64,000 nucleotides of DNA, from NCBI RefSeq assembly GCF_024300645.1, contig NZ_CP101291.1, positions 1,364,001-1,428,000 of the forward strand. Reading direction: 5' to 3'. This document shows, piece after piece, positions 40,729 through 49,241 of this stretch (position 1 is the stretch's first letter; every line of letters starts with the position of its first letter). The notes under the pieces were generated by a model. It saw only the letters and a program-made list of their open reading frames with translations, had not been told where the DNA came from and did not search any database. Position numbers and translations under genes: made by a program. The stretch comes from Alteromonas sp. LMIT006 (GTDB taxonomy: Bacteria; Pseudomonadota; Gammaproteobacteria; Enterobacterales; Alteromonadaceae).

Positions 40729-41985
40729 TTAGCGGAATTGCATGTTTTGGGTATGTTTGGACTTGCCAAGTAATAGTTGTACTGTGCTAATGGTTCTCTC
40801 GCGAAATCCACCTTCACAATAATTTAGATAGTATTCCCACATTCTGGCAAAACGCTCGTCATAGCCTTTTTGTTGTAATGAATCTAAATTCTCTAAGAAT
40901 GTTTCATGCCAGTGTTTAAGCGTTTGAGCATAATCTAGACCGATATCATGCAAGTCTCGGATGCTAAAATCGGTGTACTTTTTGATGTGTTGATTAATAA
41001 CATATTGCGACGGTAAAAAACCGCCTGGAAAGATGTATTTTTGGATAAAATCCACACTGTTGGCATAGCTGTCGTAGCGTCTGTCATCAATCGTGATCGC
41101 TTGGAGCAACATCAACCCATTGGGCTTGAGTAAACTCGAGCACTTTTCGAAGAAATTGCGCAAAAAGCGTTTTCCAACCGCTTCAATCATCTCGATGGAA
41201 ACCACTTTGTCGTATTGGCCTTCCAATAAACGATAATCGCGTTTAAGCAGAGTGATGCGATCAGCTAGACCTTCTCTAGCCACCCAATCTTCAGCCCAAG
41301 CGTACTGTTCGTCCGAAATCGTCGTTGTAGTGACTTTACAGCCATAGTGTTTGGCTGCAAAAACAGCAAGACCGCCCCAGCCGGTACCTATTTCTAAAAG
41401 ATGGTCAGTCGGACTCAGCTGCAACTTATCACAGATTTGCTTGAGTTTATGTTCTTGCGCTTCGCTCAAACTGGCCTGTTCATGAGGGTAAATTGCACTG
41501 GAGTACATCATGTTGGGGCACAAAAACTCGGTATAGAGGTCATTGCCTAAATCGTAGTGAGCTTGGATATTTTTTCTGGCTTGGCTGACCGAGTTTCGTC
41601 GCAAAAAGTGCTGCACCTTATTTACAGGCATAATCATCCATTTAAAGCGCTTTTCCCATTTGTCCAACACAGGCAAATTGCGTGCAAAGATCTGGATTAC
41701 ATGCGTTAGATTGGGCGTATCCCAAAGCTTATCCATATACGTCTCACCGGCAGCCACACTGCCACCCAGTAATAACTGGCGATAAGCTTTGCTGTTGAGA
41801 ATATTGACTTCTGCATGCAAAGTTGAATCAGCGTTGCCAAATTGGCCGACTAAGACCCCGTTTTCAGTTAAGGTTAAATACCCATCAGGGAGATGATTAA
41901 GCACTCCAATAAAGGCCGACTTAGCCCATTTATCTAAAATGCTAACGGATTCGTGTTGTGCGATGGATTGTTCTAATTGTGACAT
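40729..41985 (-). CDS. cfa: Cyclopropane-fatty-acid-synthase-family SAM methyltransferase
   Basis: 418 residues from ATG 41985 (GAGAAG ribosome-binding site). The SAM-binding motif LLEIGTGWGGLAVF, the Cfa helix QAHYDLGND and YCEGGF near the C-terminus mark the family. It methylates unsaturated acyl chains in phospholipids. As last gene of a SnoaL-SDR-FAD-DUF1365-Cfa operon behind an ECF/ChrR-type promoter, it may make cyclopropane, methyl-branched or furan fatty acids in response to photo-oxidative stress; family membership alone does not decide which. Confidence 0.9.
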   Translation of the reverse strand: MSQLEQSIAQHESVSILDKWAKSAFIGVLNHLPDGYLTLTENGVLVGQFGNADSTLHAEVNILNSKAYRQLLLGGSVAAGETYMDKLWDTPNLTHVIQIFARNLPVLDKWEKRFKWMIMPVNKVQHFLRRNSVSQARKNIQAHYDLGNDLYTEFLCPNMMYSSAIYPHEQASLSEAQEHKLKQICDKLQLSPTDHLLEIGTGWGGLAVFAAKHYGCKVTTTTISDEQYAWAEDWVAREGLADRITLLKRDYRLLEGQYDKVVSIEMIEAVGKRFLRNFFEKCSSLLKPNGLMLLQAITIDDRRYDSYANSVDFIQKYIFPGGFLPSQYVINQHIKKYTDFSIRDLHDIGLDYAQTLKHWHETFLENLDSLQQKGYDERFARMWEYYLNYCEGGFRERTISTVQLLLGKSKHTQNMQFR

Positions 41986-41989
41986 AATT

Positions 41990-42760
41990 TTACTTCTCAC
42001 TTTGTATCGCTGGAGGGTTATCTGGTTTGCCCGGATGCCCATAAAACGGCGTGCGTTTCATAAATAGTTTTACTGCTTGCCAATAAATGCCGATCACCGT
42101 TTTGAGTGTCATACTTGGAATTTGGCGTCGCAATTGTCGCAAATTCTTGACAGATAATTCGGACCTTTTAAGAGCAATACCCGCGACAAATTCTTTGTCT
42201 TCACGGTGACAACTCAATACGAGTTTTAGGGTCTCAGCGGGTTCACTTATTTGCCAATGGTATGTCATATCCATCGGGTTAAAAGGGGATACATGAAATG
42301 CCTTTTGCGTAGGCGCTTGTTCTTTCAGATCGACCAAATAATAATGGCGCTCGTTCCATGGTGTGTTACTTACTTCCGCCAACATATGGCTGAACTCGCC
42401 TTCTCGTCGAATGTAATAAAAATTAACAGGGGAAAAATACAGGTTCAAAGTTCTAGTTTGCCCCAAAAAAAAGACCTCTCCTGTAATTTCTTCACCATCA
42501 GAAAGAGTGTTGGCCTTTGCTAATATAGCTGTTTGTAAATCGCTAATATGTGGCGCACAATAGTCTTTGCGCACAAAAGACAACCAGCCTTTGCGGTTGA
42601 TATGCAGTCCATTGAGAGTATCCAGCCCCTCAATTTCACTGAGTTTTAGCCAGAATAAAGCAATATCATACTGGAAAGCATGTTTTGTGGGTTTAACTCG
42701 TTCATGCCAGACCGTGCCACGATAAATGGCACTCTCTTGTGACTGCGCTGCGAGGCTCAC
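41990..42760 (-). CDS. DUF1365 protein
   Basis: 256-residue DUF1365 family member: YRGTVWHERVKPTKHAFQY at the N-terminus, FSPVNFYY and AFHVSPFNPMDMTYHW in the middle. Function unestablished; the family is consistently linked to FAD oxidoreductases and Cfa-like methyltransferases, suggesting a role in lipid modification. GTG 42760 is the start: it overlaps the upstream stop in GTGA and has GGGGAG 5 bp before it. The longer reading from GTG 42784 lies inside the previous gene. Confidence 0.88.
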   Translation of the reverse strand: MSLAAQSQESAIYRGTVWHERVKPTKHAFQYDIALFWLKLSEIEGLDTLNGLHINRKGWLSFVRKDYCAPHISDLQTAILAKANTLSDGEEITGEVFFLGQTRTLNLYFSPVNFYYIRREGEFSHMLAEVSNTPWNERHYYLVDLKEQAPTQKAFHVSPFNPMDMTYHWQISEPAETLKLVLSCHREDKEFVAGIALKRSELSVKNLRQLRRQIPSMTLKTVIGIYWQAVKLFMKRTPFYGHPGKPDNPPAIQSEK

Positions 42761-44019
42761 AAAGACTCCCCAAATTTGGCACACACTTCTAGCGCGCTGC
42801 GCACCCCATCTTCGTGGAAGCCGTTATACCAATATGCGCCACAAAAATAGGTATTGTCTACCCCGCAAATGTGCTCTTTACGCTGTTGTGCGGCCACCAT
42901 TTCTGGGCTGTATTGGGGATGAGCATAATGATAAGTACCTAGAATTTTGCTGGGGTCAATCGCATCGGTATTATTCAAAGTAACACAAAATGTCGGAGCA
43001 CATTTTAAGCGTTGTAAAATATTCATGTTATAAGTGACCGAAGCGGCTTTATGTTCTTCGCCTTCTTCACCTTTAATCACGTAGTTCCAACTTGCCCAAG
43101 CCAAGGGGCGTTTGGGTAATACTGAGGTGTCAGTGTGAAGCACTACCTCATTCATGGCATACGGAATCGCTCCAAGGATATCCTGCTGATCTTTACTAGG
43201 GGTATCTAACATGGCCAGCGCTTGGTCGGAGTGACAGGCAAAAATCACCTCATCAAAGAGCTCGTCACCATTAGCACTGGTGACAATCATGCCAGCATCT
43301 GTTTTACGCACAGAGGTAACAGGAGAATTCAGGCGGATCGCGTCTTTGAATCCTTCCGTTAACGGTGCAATGTACTCTCTTGAACCTCCAATAATGGTGT
43401 ACCACTGAGGGCGGTCAGTAATGTTGAGGAGGCCGTGATTATTAAAAAACTGCAAAAAGAAGCGCAATGGGAAACGCTTGGTATCCGCCAGCGACATAGA
43501 CCAAATGGCGGCGCACATTGGCAAGATGTAGTTGTCTGTAAAATCTGCAGAGAGATTATGATGTTGGATGTATTCAAAGAGCGTTTTATTTTGCTCTGCA
43601 TGGGCTAGTGCATCGTCGCTCTTACACAATTTGTTAAATTTGAGAATGTCGCGAATGATGCGCCAAAATCGAGGACGCAAAAAATTGCGGCGCTGAGCAA
43701 ACAATGAGTTGAGATTATTACCATTATATTCAATGTTTTGCGCGTGATTTTTGACGCTAAAGCTCATTTCTGTCGGCTGAGCGTTCACCCCAATTTGATT
43801 CATGAGTTGATTAAAATTCGGATAGGTCCAATCGTTAAAAACGATGAATCCAGTATCGATGGCGTACTCTTTGCCATCCACCGTCACGTCTTTGGTAGCG
43901 GTATGACCGCCAATGTAATCGTTAGCTTCAAACACAGTAATATCGTGTTTGCGGTGCAGTAGATATCCGCAGGTTAACCCAGAAATACCGGTACCAATGA
44001 TTGCGATACGTTTTTTCAT
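42757..44019 (-). CDS. FAD-dependent oxidoreductase of the amine-oxidase fold
   Basis: 420 residues. The N-terminal Rossmann motif is GTGISGLTCG, followed by the FEANDYIGGHT FAD-binding motif; the C-terminal end YFCGAYWYNGFHEDG is the second FAD contact. It resembles carotenoid/acyl desaturase-like flavoproteins found next to DUF1365 and Cfa. A related flavoprotein works in furan fatty acid synthesis in Rhodobacter, but orthology here is inferred. ATG 44019 overlaps the SDR stop (ATGA). Confidence 0.88.
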   Translation of the reverse strand: MKKRIAIIGTGISGLTCGYLLHRKHDITVFEANDYIGGHTATKDVTVDGKEYAIDTGFIVFNDWTYPNFNQLMNQIGVNAQPTEMSFSVKNHAQNIEYNGNNLNSLFAQRRNFLRPRFWRIIRDILKFNKLCKSDDALAHAEQNKTLFEYIQHHNLSADFTDNYILPMCAAIWSMSLADTKRFPLRFFLQFFNNHGLLNITDRPQWYTIIGGSREYIAPLTEGFKDAIRLNSPVTSVRKTDAGMIVTSANGDELFDEVIFACHSDQALAMLDTPSKDQQDILGAIPYAMNEVVLHTDTSVLPKRPLAWASWNYVIKGEEGEEHKAASVTYNMNILQRLKCAPTFCVTLNNTDAIDPSKILGTYHYAHPQYSPEMVAAQQRKEHICGVDNTYFCGAYWYNGFHEDGVRSALEVCAKFGESL

Positions 44020-44747
44020 GTTGTGTGTCTTTTGGTTTGGCGCATGTTCATAGCGATTTTGTGCTGCCATGATTGCGGTAAACAATGCAAAAAGCGCAAG
44101 ATCAGGCTCAAGCGCGTAGGGAAATAAATACTGGCGCGACGACTTTGAATGCCATCTAAAATGTCCTGTGCAGCCTCTTCAACGCCAATAACAAGTGGCA
44201 TAGAGAAATCGTTTTTATCGGTCAGTGGTGTTTTGACAAAACCAGGTGAAATAGTCTGAACCTCAATTCCTAGATGAGCATAATCGACGGCCAATGATTT
44301 AGCCATGTAATTGAGAGCCGCTTTACTAGCACCATAAGCCGCGCTTCGAGGAAACGGCAGTAAGCGAGCAAGACTATCGACAAACACCAGTTTGTTACCA
44401 GAATTGAGTGATGTACTCAATGCCTCAATGACATTGGCCACACCTTGCACGTTGATCGCAAATACACGTTCAAACATACTTGCATCAAAATGCGGTAAAT
44501 CAACATATTCACACGTACCGGCGTTCAGTAATACGATATCGGCAGTGATACCTGCCAATGCAGATTGAGTAGCAACTAAGTCCGTGGCATCGAATTGACA
44601 AGCGGAGATGTTATCCATCTCACTCATTTTAGAAAGTCGTTCTTGGTTACGACCACAGGCAATGACATTAAATCCTCGTTGTGCCGCCAGTATTGCAACA
44701 GCTTCGCCAATACCTGAGGTGGCGCCGGTGATCAGTAATGTTTTCAT
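44016..44747 (-). CDS. Short-chain dehydrogenase/reductase
   Basis: 243-residue classical SDR: cofactor motif TGATSGIG at 8-15, NAG, active-site S (VDSLARL) and YGASK. The substrate is unknown. Coupled by four-base overlaps to genes on both sides. Part of the ECF/ChrR-linked operon. Confidence 0.9.
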   Translation of the reverse strand: MKTLLITGATSGIGEAVAILAAQRGFNVIACGRNQERLSKMSEMDNISACQFDATDLVATQSALAGITADIVLLNAGTCEYVDLPHFDASMFERVFAINVQGVANVIEALSTSLNSGNKLVFVDSLARLLPFPRSAAYGASKAALNYMAKSLAVDYAHLGIEVQTISPGFVKTPLTDKNDFSMPLVIGVEEAAQDILDGIQSRRASIYFPTRLSLILRFLHCLPQSWQHKIAMNMRQTKRHTT

Positions 44748-45187
44748 GCGCGCATACCGTGTTTAATTTTCTTGGTGATAGCACCGAGGATTGGGATATG
44801 TTCATATACCATTTGACCTAAGTCGTAATAATCTCGGTGATAAAAAATTTTGTCGTCACGTACTTTTAATAAAGTCATGCCATCCACATTAATTGTGCGA
44901 CCACCGTTTAATTTGGGTGTGGCAAACGACATCACCCAATTAACTGAGTACTGAGATACATCAGAGGGATTAATCAGTTTATGCTCTGCAACAGATGTAA
45001 TACTAAAGTCGCAGTGTTTTGCTCCCTGTAATAGTTTGTCAAAGTAAGCGGTTAATTGATCCTGTCCGCGATGCACGCCGATGGGATCAATCAGTTCTAT
45101 ATCATCACCATATATCACTTTGATATCAGTGAGTTGAGATGATTTTAAATCATTATAAAACGCGCAAAATTGGTCAATAATCGACAT
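44744..45187 (-). CDS. NTF2-like/SnoaL-fold protein
   Basis: 147-residue cone-shaped alpha+beta protein of the SnoaL/NTF2 type, with the typical IELIDPIGVHRG and a terminal aromatic-rich strand IFYHRDYYD. It probably binds or isomerises a small hydrophobic molecule; no specific activity can be assigned. First gene of the minus-strand operon, 28 bp from the -10 of the ECF-type promoter. Confidence 0.82.
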   Translation of the reverse strand: MSIIDQFCAFYNDLKSSQLTDIKVIYGDDIELIDPIGVHRGQDQLTAYFDKLLQGAKHCDFSITSVAEHKLINPSDVSQYSVNWVMSFATPKLNGGRTINVDGMTLLKVRDDKIFYHRDYYDLGQMVYEHIPILGAITKKIKHGMRA

Positions 45188-45214
45188 ACAAAAAATAGAT
45201 AAAGTGTTTCGTAT

Positions 45215-45244
45215 TATTTACAGTAGTAAATGCAATTTGGATCA
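45215..45244 (-). promoter_or_regulatory. ECF (ChrR-partner sigma) promoter of the lipid-stress operon
   Basis: Read on minus: TGATCC (45244-45239), an 18-bp spacer, TAAATA (45220-45215), then 27 nt to the start codon. TGATCC with about 18 bp to a TA-rich -10 is the form reported for ECF11 sigma factors acting with ChrR. The cognate sigma gene is encoded 800 bp away in the divergent direction. Confidence 0.75.
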
Positions 45245-45325
45245 ACAAGTTTTTTCTGTTCAGAGTTAATCTTTTCGCAGGGTTGAGCTGTATAAATGAT
45301 GTGAGTTTATTTGAGGATCGCAACA

Positions 45326-45895
45326 TTGGTTACCTTACCCCTTTTTCCTTTATCCGCGCACGTTCTTCCCGGTGGCAGAATGTCATTGCGTATTTTCGAA
45401 GCGCGCTACGTGCGCATGGTTAAAGAAGCCTGCGCAGCGGAAACAGGGTTTGTAGTTTGTATGCTCAATGCAAAAGGCAACAAAGACAACAACGAACACA
45501 TTTACCCGATTGGTACATATGTTGAAGTGGTTGATTTTAATATGTTGGATGATGGTTTTCTCGGGATCACTGTGGAAGGTCTGCAATGTGTCAAAATTGT
45601 TCACATTGCCACTGAAAGTGATGGTCTTCGCATTGGTGATTGTGAAATGATATCTCCGATGGCTTTTAAGGAAAGCAAAGCCGAGTTACATCCGATGGAC
45701 AAACGATTAGAGGAAATATTCGCTCGCTATCCTGAAGTGAATACTTTATATTCAGAGACCAAGTTTGATGACCCGATTTGGGTAATCAACCGTTGGTTGG
45801 AGCTACTTCCCGTGGATGCAGAAAAGAAACAAGCTTTTCTTGCCAGTGGCGATTGTACAGAGATTGTACAATACCTCTCGGAACTAGTAGAATAA
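45326..45895 (+). CDS. LON N-terminal substrate-binding domain protein
   Basis: 189 residues from TTG 45326 (TGAGGA 8 bp upstream), covering a stand-alone LON-N/PUA-like domain: LPLFPLSAHVLPGGRMSLRIFEARY at the start. No protease or ATPase domain. A potential regulator or adaptor; role unknown. It is upstream of the ECF sigma gene (59-bp gap), without visible terminator, so may be in the same transcript. Confidence 0.85.
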   Translation: MVTLPLFPLSAHVLPGGRMSLRIFEARYVRMVKEACAAETGFVVCMLNAKGNKDNNEHIYPIGTYVEVVDFNMLDDGFLGITVEGLQCVKIVHIATESDGLRIGDCEMISPMAFKESKAELHPMDKRLEEIFARYPEVNTLYSETKFDDPIWVINRWLELLPVDAEKKQAFLASGDCTEIVQYLSELVE

Positions 45896-45954
45896 AAAGT
45901 AGTCAGACAATGGAAAGCCAGTGTGTTCAGTACCATACTTCACTGGAGCCCTAC

Positions 45955-46566
45955 ATGTTGATTGGAATGACATTGGATAATTCTAAGAATAACTGCAAGC
46001 CCGCTGAAGTGGCTGATGAGATGTCAGCAGCTTTAGTCGAAGTGGCCAATGAGCGTTGTAAACGATCTTATGCAAAGGTTTTTTCGTACTTTGCACCGAG
46101 ACTGCGTTCTTATGCGTTAAAACAAATGGGCAATGAAGCTTTGGCAATGGAAATGGTGCAAGACACCATGGCCAATGTTTGGCAAAAAGCGCATCTTTTT
46201 GATGCGAGTAAAGGGTCACCGTCGACATGGATTTTTACGATAGCCCGTAATATACGCTTCGATATGTTGCGCAAATTACAAAACAGAAAGGAAGATATTT
46301 GCTCAGATGATTTGTGGCCGGTGTTGTGTGAGCAGACACCAGATGCCAATGAAACATCTCTGGACGAACAAATAACTTTAGAGCAAGTTGGCCAGTTGTT
46401 TGAGAATTTGCCTGACAAGCAACGAGCCGTGATAGAAGCCATTTATTTAGATGGTAAATCGCAGCAAGAAGTAGCAGATCAACTATCGATACCATTAGGT
46501 ACGGTTAAAAGTAGGACCCGTTTAGCTTTGCAGCGATTGAAGGATATGCTAGAAGATCATGATTAA
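45955..46566 (+). CDS. ECF sigma factor, ChrR-partner type (ECF11-like)
   Basis: 203 residues from ATG 45955 (GGAG 6 bp upstream). Region 2: YFAPRLRSYALKQMG and ASKGSPSTWIFTIARNIR. Region 4: DGKSQQEVADQLSIPLGTVKSR. It overlaps the following anti-sigma gene by 8 bases. Paired with a zinc/cupin anti-sigma it is expected to respond to singlet oxygen or related photo-oxidative damage and to transcribe the operon across the gap. It is distinct from the envelope-stress RpoE at 15195. Confidence 0.9.
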   Translation: MLIGMTLDNSKNNCKPAEVADEMSAALVEVANERCKRSYAKVFSYFAPRLRSYALKQMGNEALAMEMVQDTMANVWQKAHLFDASKGSPSTWIFTIARNIRFDMLRKLQNRKEDICSDDLWPVLCEQTPDANETSLDEQITLEQVGQLFENLPDKQRAVIEAIYLDGKSQQEVADQLSIPLGTVKSRTRLALQRLKDMLEDHD

Positions 46567-47221
46567 GTTCCACCCAACCGATAAGCAGTTGACTCAATTT
46601 GCCGAAGGCAATATTGCTGCAACTCAAGCTTTGGTCATCTCTGCCCACTGTGATATGTGCCCTCAATGCCAAGAGTTCGTTCAAACAAAAAGTTATGAAT
46701 TTGCTCAAGATATCGAAAACATACATGCACATGAACAAACCGATCCAGCATTTGAAAAAATGCTCGCGGAAATTACTGCCTTGCCGATACTAGATGTGCG
46801 ACCAGACATCACGCCTCGTATTGAGTTAGATGGTAAGTTTTTTGATGTACCCAAGCCACTACAGCGCTATGTTAAACACACTGGTAATTGGTCAAAACTA
46901 CTGGGTAAAGTGTGGCAGGCCCCTGTAGAAATTGGCGGAGAGTATGTTGCGAACTTTATTTACATGGAAAAAGGCGGCCAAGTGCCTGAACATACCCACA
47001 GAGGTAATGAGTTGACACTAGTGGTAAATGGAGAGTTCTCTGACGGACTCAACGAGTATGATTCAGGTGACTTCTTGATGATGGACAGTGAGCATGTACA
47101 CGCTCCAATGTCTGACGCAAAAGACGGTTGTTTGGTGTTTAGTATTGTTGACCAACCGTTGCATTTTACTTCTGGTTTAGCGCGGTTGCTCAACCCATTT
47201 AGTCACTTGTTTTTCAAATAA
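46559..47221 (+). CDS. chrR: ChrR-family zinc/cupin anti-sigma factor
   Basis: 220 residues. The N-terminal zinc anti-sigma motif has His5 and H30-x3-C34-x2-C37, matching the known ChrR ligand spacing. The C-terminal cupin has H145, H147, E151 and H181 (EHTHRGNE and EHVHAP), again with the spacing of the Rhodobacter protein. Zinc in the N-terminal domain holds the sigma; the cupin is needed for release on singlet oxygen. ATG 46559 overlaps the sigma gene. Followed by a strong terminator. Confidence 0.92.
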   Translation: MIKFHPTDKQLTQFAEGNIAATQALVISAHCDMCPQCQEFVQTKSYEFAQDIENIHAHEQTDPAFEKMLAEITALPILDVRPDITPRIELDGKFFDVPKPLQRYVKHTGNWSKLLGKVWQAPVEIGGEYVANFIYMEKGGQVPEHTHRGNELTLVVNGEFSDGLNEYDSGDFLMMDSEHVHAPMSDAKDGCLVFSIVDQPLHFTSGLARLLNPFSHLFFK

Positions 47222-47231
47222 CATTCATCAT

Positions 47232-47262
47232 AAAAAAGCCGTTTCTAAAAACGGCTTTTTTG
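47232..47262. terminator. Bidirectional terminator after chrR
   Basis: Stem AAAAAAGCCGTTT / AAACGGCTTTTTT with CTAA loop, flanked by A and T tracts. It serves chrR on plus and bamD on minus. Confidence 0.93.
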
Positions 47263-47274
47263 TTTGTGTGTGAT

Positions 47275-48033
47275 CTAGATAAACTCACTGTCAGGGTAGT
47301 TCAACTTCAAGATTTTAATCGCGTTATTCTTTAGCTCTTCTAAACCTAGTTGATCGTAGGCCGACACCATGATTTCTAAAGCGGGTTGAACTTGTGCGGT
47401 ATCGCCAAAATATTCAAGCACGAATTGGCCACGGTTTGCAGCGGCAACATAAGCTCCTCGGCGCATGTAAAATCGCGCAATAGCAATTTCATACTTTGCT
47501 AAGCGGTCTTTGAGGTAGGTCATGCGCTTTTGTGCATCCGCGGCATATTTACTTTCCGGGAAACGTTCAATTAAACGTCTAAAGTCATTAAACGCTTCAC
47601 GCGTTGCAGTTGGGTCACGGTCAGAGCGATCAATATTCAACAGGTCTTGAAACAAGTTGGTATCTGAGTCCATATTGGTTAACCCGCGCATGTAAAACGC
47701 ATAATCAACGTCTTTATGATTTGGATTTAAGCGGATAAAGCGGTCAATCATTGCCAAGGCTTGATCGGCATCACCGGCCTTATAATAAGCATAAATCAAG
47801 TCCAATTGGATCTGCAAAGATAGAGGACCAAATGGGTAGCGTGAATCAAGATTGCTTAAAGTTTCAGCAGCGCCGTTGAAATTACCATTTTTTAGCATTT
47901 CTTTGGCCACTTCATAACTCGCTTCTGGACCAAGCAATTTGGCTTTTTCAATTTGTTCTTCATCAGCGGTATTACTGCAACCAGCAAGTGCGATAAGTGC
48001 TGATAAAGCAATGATACGTCCCATTTTTGGCAT
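47275..48033 (-). CDS. bamD: Outer-membrane assembly lipoprotein BamD
   Basis: 252 residues from ATG 48033 (AGGG 8 bp upstream). Lipobox LAGC (Cys near 19) after a hydrophobic leader, then five TPR-like helical pairs. BamD is the essential partner of BamA in beta-barrel insertion. The signal sequence requires LspA (446). Divergent from rluD, as in E. coli. Confidence 0.95.
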   Translation of the reverse strand: MPKMGRIIALSALIALAGCSNTADEEQIEKAKLLGPEASYEVAKEMLKNGNFNGAAETLSNLDSRYPFGPLSLQIQLDLIYAYYKAGDADQALAMIDRFIRLNPNHKDVDYAFYMRGLTNMDSDTNLFQDLLNIDRSDRDPTATREAFNDFRRLIERFPESKYAADAQKRMTYLKDRLAKYEIAIARFYMRRGAYVAAANRGQFVLEYFGDTAQVQPALEIMVSAYDQLGLEELKNNAIKILKLNYPDSEFI

Positions 48034-48103
48034 GGATATCACCCTGTTGTTATCGTTGAATTATATATACGGACAGTATTATTACACACCTTGTGAATGA
48101 AAC

Positions 48104-48112
48104 TGATATAAT
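48104..48112 (+). promoter_or_regulatory. Extended -10 promoter of rluD
   Basis: TGA followed by a perfect TATAAT (48107-48112). A transcript starting near 48119 excludes the GTG at 48093 and supports the downstream rluD start at 48144. Confidence 0.65.
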
Positions 48113-48143
48113 TCTCACAGATTTTTTTTTTAAATACCCATCT

Positions 48144-49139
48144 ATGTCTAATTCATCGTCTGATTCATCACAACAAGTCCAATTAACTGGCATTATCGAT
48201 CAAACCCAGTTTGATCGTCGTTTAGACCAAGTTCTCGCTGAGATGTTCCCTGAGTATTCACGCAGTAAACTCAAAGAGTGGATCATCGCAGGCTTCGTCA
48301 AACTAGACGGTGAAACTATCACAACTCCAAGGCTAAAAGTGTCAGGGACAGAACAAGTCGACATTGATGCAGTTATCGCGGTTCAGGTCGAAAATATCGC
48401 TCAAGATATCGAGCTAGATATTATCTATGAAGACGAATCGGTATTGGTCATTAACAAGCCTGCAGGGTTAGTTGTGCATCCAGGTGCGGGCAACCCAACC
48501 GGAACGGTATTAAATGCTCTACTGGCCCACCATCCAGAGATTGAAACGGTTCCTCGTGCGGGAATTGTGCATCGACTCGACAAAGACACGACCGGATTAA
48601 TGGTGGTCGCTAAAACCTTAGCCGCGCAAACTCATCTTGTTGAGCAATTGCAAACTCGCGTAATGAGTCGTGAGTACGAAGCGTTAGTTTACGGTACTAT
48701 GGTAGCTGGAGGGTATGTTGAAGCCCCCATTGGTCGTTCAGCAACCAAACGCACCGCCATGGCGGTGAGAGAAACGGGTAAAGATGCAGTGACACATTAC
48801 CGTGTGATTGAAAAATTTCGAGCCTTTACACATCTCCGTCTCAAACTAGAGACTGGTCGTACTCACCAAATCCGTGTGCACATGTCGCATATCAAGCATC
48901 CTTTAATCGGAGATATTTTGTATGGCGGTCGTCCACGCTTACCCAAGGCGGCGAGCCAGGATTTTGCTGAGGCGTTGCGAGGATTTAAACGCCAAGCTTT
49001 GCATGCAGCCCAATTGTCATTCTCACATCCAGAATCGGAAGATTGGTTGACGTTTAATGCGCCATTACCCGATGACTTTATCGCAATGCGAGACGCGTTG
49101 AGAACGGATACCGCTGAGCATGGCTTGGATGTAGACTGA
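48144..49139 (+). CDS. rluD: 23S rRNA pseudouridine synthase D
   Basis: 331 residues. N-terminal S4-type RNA-binding domain (about 23-80), then the RluA-family catalytic domain with HRLDKDTTGL (Asp146) and RTHQIRVHM. It makes pseudouridines 1911/1915/1917 in helix 69 of 23S rRNA. The pgeF (yfiH) gene normally between rluD and clpB is missing. Confidence 0.94.
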   Translation: MSNSSSDSSQQVQLTGIIDQTQFDRRLDQVLAEMFPEYSRSKLKEWIIAGFVKLDGETITTPRLKVSGTEQVDIDAVIAVQVENIAQDIELDIIYEDESVLVINKPAGLVVHPGAGNPTGTVLNALLAHHPEIETVPRAGIVHRLDKDTTGLMVVAKTLAAQTHLVEQLQTRVMSREYEALVYGTMVAGGYVEAPIGRSATKRTAMAVRETGKDAVTHYRVIEKFRAFTHLRLKLETGRTHQIRVHMSHIKHPLIGDILYGGRPRLPKAASQDFAEALRGFKRQALHAAQLSFSHPESEDWLTFNAPLPDDFIAMRDALRTDTAEHGLDVD

Positions 49140-49180
49140 TTATAAATGTGATCTAGGTCAAAATAATTCTGACATTTTTG

Positions 49181-49208
49181 CTTGAAAGTTAACCAGCGAA
49201 TACCCATT
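49181..49208 (+). promoter_or_regulatory. Heat-shock (sigma-32) promoter of clpB
   Basis: CTTGAAA (49181-49187), spacer of 14-15 bp, then ACCCATT (49202-49208), close to the CTTGAAA-N13-15-CCCCATNT sigma-32 consensus and 33 bp from the clpB start. Confidence 0.8.
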
Positions 49209-49241
49209 CATTGAGTATGTGAATACTAATGGGATATTCGT

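Noticed and set aside
45245-45325. Strong promoter for the LON-sigma-chrR genes
   Set aside because: TATAAA at 45291-45296 is present but no -35 or ECF hexamer is at a suitable distance; not good enough to annotate.
49200-49236. Inverted repeat ATACCCATT...AATGGGATAT as RNA thermometer masking the clpB ribosome-binding site
   Set aside because: The left arm coincides with the sigma-32 -10 element and lies before the expected transcript start, so it would not be in the mRNA.
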